Origin: Paenibacillus silvestris
Lineage (GTDB): Bacteria; Bacillota; Bacilli; Paenibacillales; NBRC-103111
Assembly: GCF_009882985.1 (NCBI RefSeq)
Contig: NZ_WTUZ01000021.1
Location: 62,001 to 126,000 of the forward strand
Direction: 5' to 3'
DNA length: 64,000 bases
The translations under genes were made by a program, and so were the position numbers. Shown piece by piece: positions 63,376 to 64,000 of the stretch (position 1 is its first letter; each line of letters opens with the position of its first letter). The notes under the pieces are model-generated. The model had not been told where the DNA came from. It ran no database searches and worked only from the letters and a program-made list of their open reading frames with translations.

Positions 63376-64000
63376 GTGGCCACGCAATCGCAAACTCAGA
63401 CAGATAGAGCGAAAGTTTTCATAACGAAAGGGATGAACTGGATTCGTGCACATATTGCGGTAAAAATGACAATCAGCATAGTTTTGCTGCTTTTAGTCGT
63501 TAGCTCAGTATTTTCATTGTCTGGATACTGGGTCAGTAAAGGCTTAGCGACGAAGCTTGAAGATCAATTTGTACTGCGATTAACATCGAACATTCAAAAC
63601 ATTTCCAACTATTTAGCTGTCATTCCTGAGCGGCCAGAAGATATAACGGACACCAAACATCCAGGCTACCTCAGAATAAAAAAACAATTCGAGGAGTTCA
63701 AGAAACATGACACGCTCGAGAACGTGTATGTTCTGACCAAAACGTCAACGAAAGAACAGATCGTCATACTAACGGGTGTTGATGATGATTACGGCACGGA
63801 ATATCCGTTTACACCGGAAATGAATGCTGCAATCACTGAGGACAAACCCATGATCAGCAGCATTTACAAAGATGACTATGGTATTCATAAATCCATATTT
63901 GTTCCACTTCGAAACAAAAACGGCGAAAGCGTCGGCATCATTGGCATTGATTTGGATGCGAGCGTTATATCCAAAACCTATCATGATTTGTTTTGGACAA
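63376..64000 (+). CDS. Membrane sensor with Cache-like extracytoplasmic domain (partial, truncated by window end)
   Basis: An open frame of 208 codons starts at GTG 63376, 8 bases after AGGAGGT, and runs off the window without a stop. A transmembrane helix at about residues 31-55 (ISIVLLLLVVSSVFSLSG) is followed by an extracytoplasmic domain like dCache/PAS. That domain contains VYVLTK, GVDDDYGTEYPFTPEMNAAI, YGIHKSIFVPLRNKNGESVGIIGIDLDASVI. The family (histidine kinase, diguanylate cyclase or chemoreceptor) is decided by the missing C-terminus. It is probably co-transcribed with the decarboxylase (6-base gap). Confidence 0.8.
   Translation, partial: MATQSQTQTDRAKVFITKGMNWIRAHIAVKMTISIVLLLLVVSSVFSLSGYWVSKGLATKLEDQFVLRLTSNIQNISNYLAVIPERPEDITDTKHPGYLRIKKQFEEFKKHDTLENVYVLTKTSTKEQIVILTGVDDDYGTEYPFTPEMNAAITEDKPMISSIYKDDYGIHKSIFVPLRNKNGESVGIIGIDLDASVISKTYHDLFWT

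Overview
The window reads as a chromosomal segment of a saprophytic, spore-former-type Firmicute, most likely Paenibacillus or a close relative. The inference rests on strong AGGAGG-type ribosome binding sites with ATG, GTG and TTG starts, U-tailed intrinsic terminators at nearly every gene end, S-layer-homology (SLH) anchoring, Bacillales-specific genes (ccpN/yqfL pair, DUF2536, YitT, Ctc/L25, AdeR-like/ald) and a rich plant-polysaccharide gene content. No rRNA, tRNA, CRISPR array, prophage or IS element was recognised.

Layout. 0-5.6 kb: an operon of a Gfo/Idh/MocA oxidoreductase and two sugar-phosphate isomerase/epimerase-like genes, then a GH105 unsaturated rhamnogalacturonyl hydrolase and a convergent AraC regulator. 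5.9-9.7 kb: TetR-DoxX operon, small unknown genes, Ctc/L25 and a second AraC regulator. 9.8-16 kb: GH2 beta-galactosidase, then (minus strand) a PadR - HAAS/pentapeptide-repeat - MFS drug-efflux operon. 16-18.1 kb: tartronate-semialdehyde-reductase-like gene and glycerate kinase. 18.9-26.9 kb: the most striking locus, two large secreted PL11 rhamnogalacturonan lyases, each with a cohesin-like, a FIVAR and a dockerin-like module, flanking a small secreted protein made of one cohesin-like domain plus three SLH domains. 27-32.6 kb: catalase, a threonine-synthase-like enzyme, an EamA transporter and small unknowns. 32.8-36.7 kb: two half-size chromate transporters, then a gluconeogenesis control unit (CcpN-like, PpsR/YqfL-like, GlpX). 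38.2-42.4 kb: two more Gfo/Idh/MocA oxidoreductases, an SDR and a luciferase-like oxidoreductase. 42.5-47.6 kb: lipoprotein sugar-binding protein, LacI regulator, GH88 unsaturated glucuronyl hydrolase, DUF2264. 47.6-51.5 kb: PucR/AdeR-like regulator, alanine dehydrogenase, YitT protein. 51.9-54.5 kb (minus): MetNIQ methionine importer. 54.7-64 kb: a lyase-like protein of unknown family, a CE7 esterase, DUF2536, a heterodimeric ABC exporter, a PLP decarboxylase and the start of a membrane sensor.

How it fits together. The lyases would cut rhamnogalacturonan outside the cell and could be held on the surface through the SLH-cohesin protein. The products would be imported and processed by GH105/GH88 hydrolases, beta-galactosidase, the CE7 esterase and the oxidoreductase/isomerase operons. 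Matching palindromes suggest that the LacI protein at 44.3 kb controls itself with its hydrolase operon and also the lyase-like gene at 54.8 kb.

Other points of interest: five families of quasi-palindromic intergenic repeats, usually four units per cluster with several clusters arranged two forward and two reversed; near-cognate start codons that best explain metN (CTG) and the ccpN-like gene (ATC); two short ORFs with strong expression signals; and an attenuator-like hairpin in front of ald. All functions are inferred from sequence reading only; no database search was possible.
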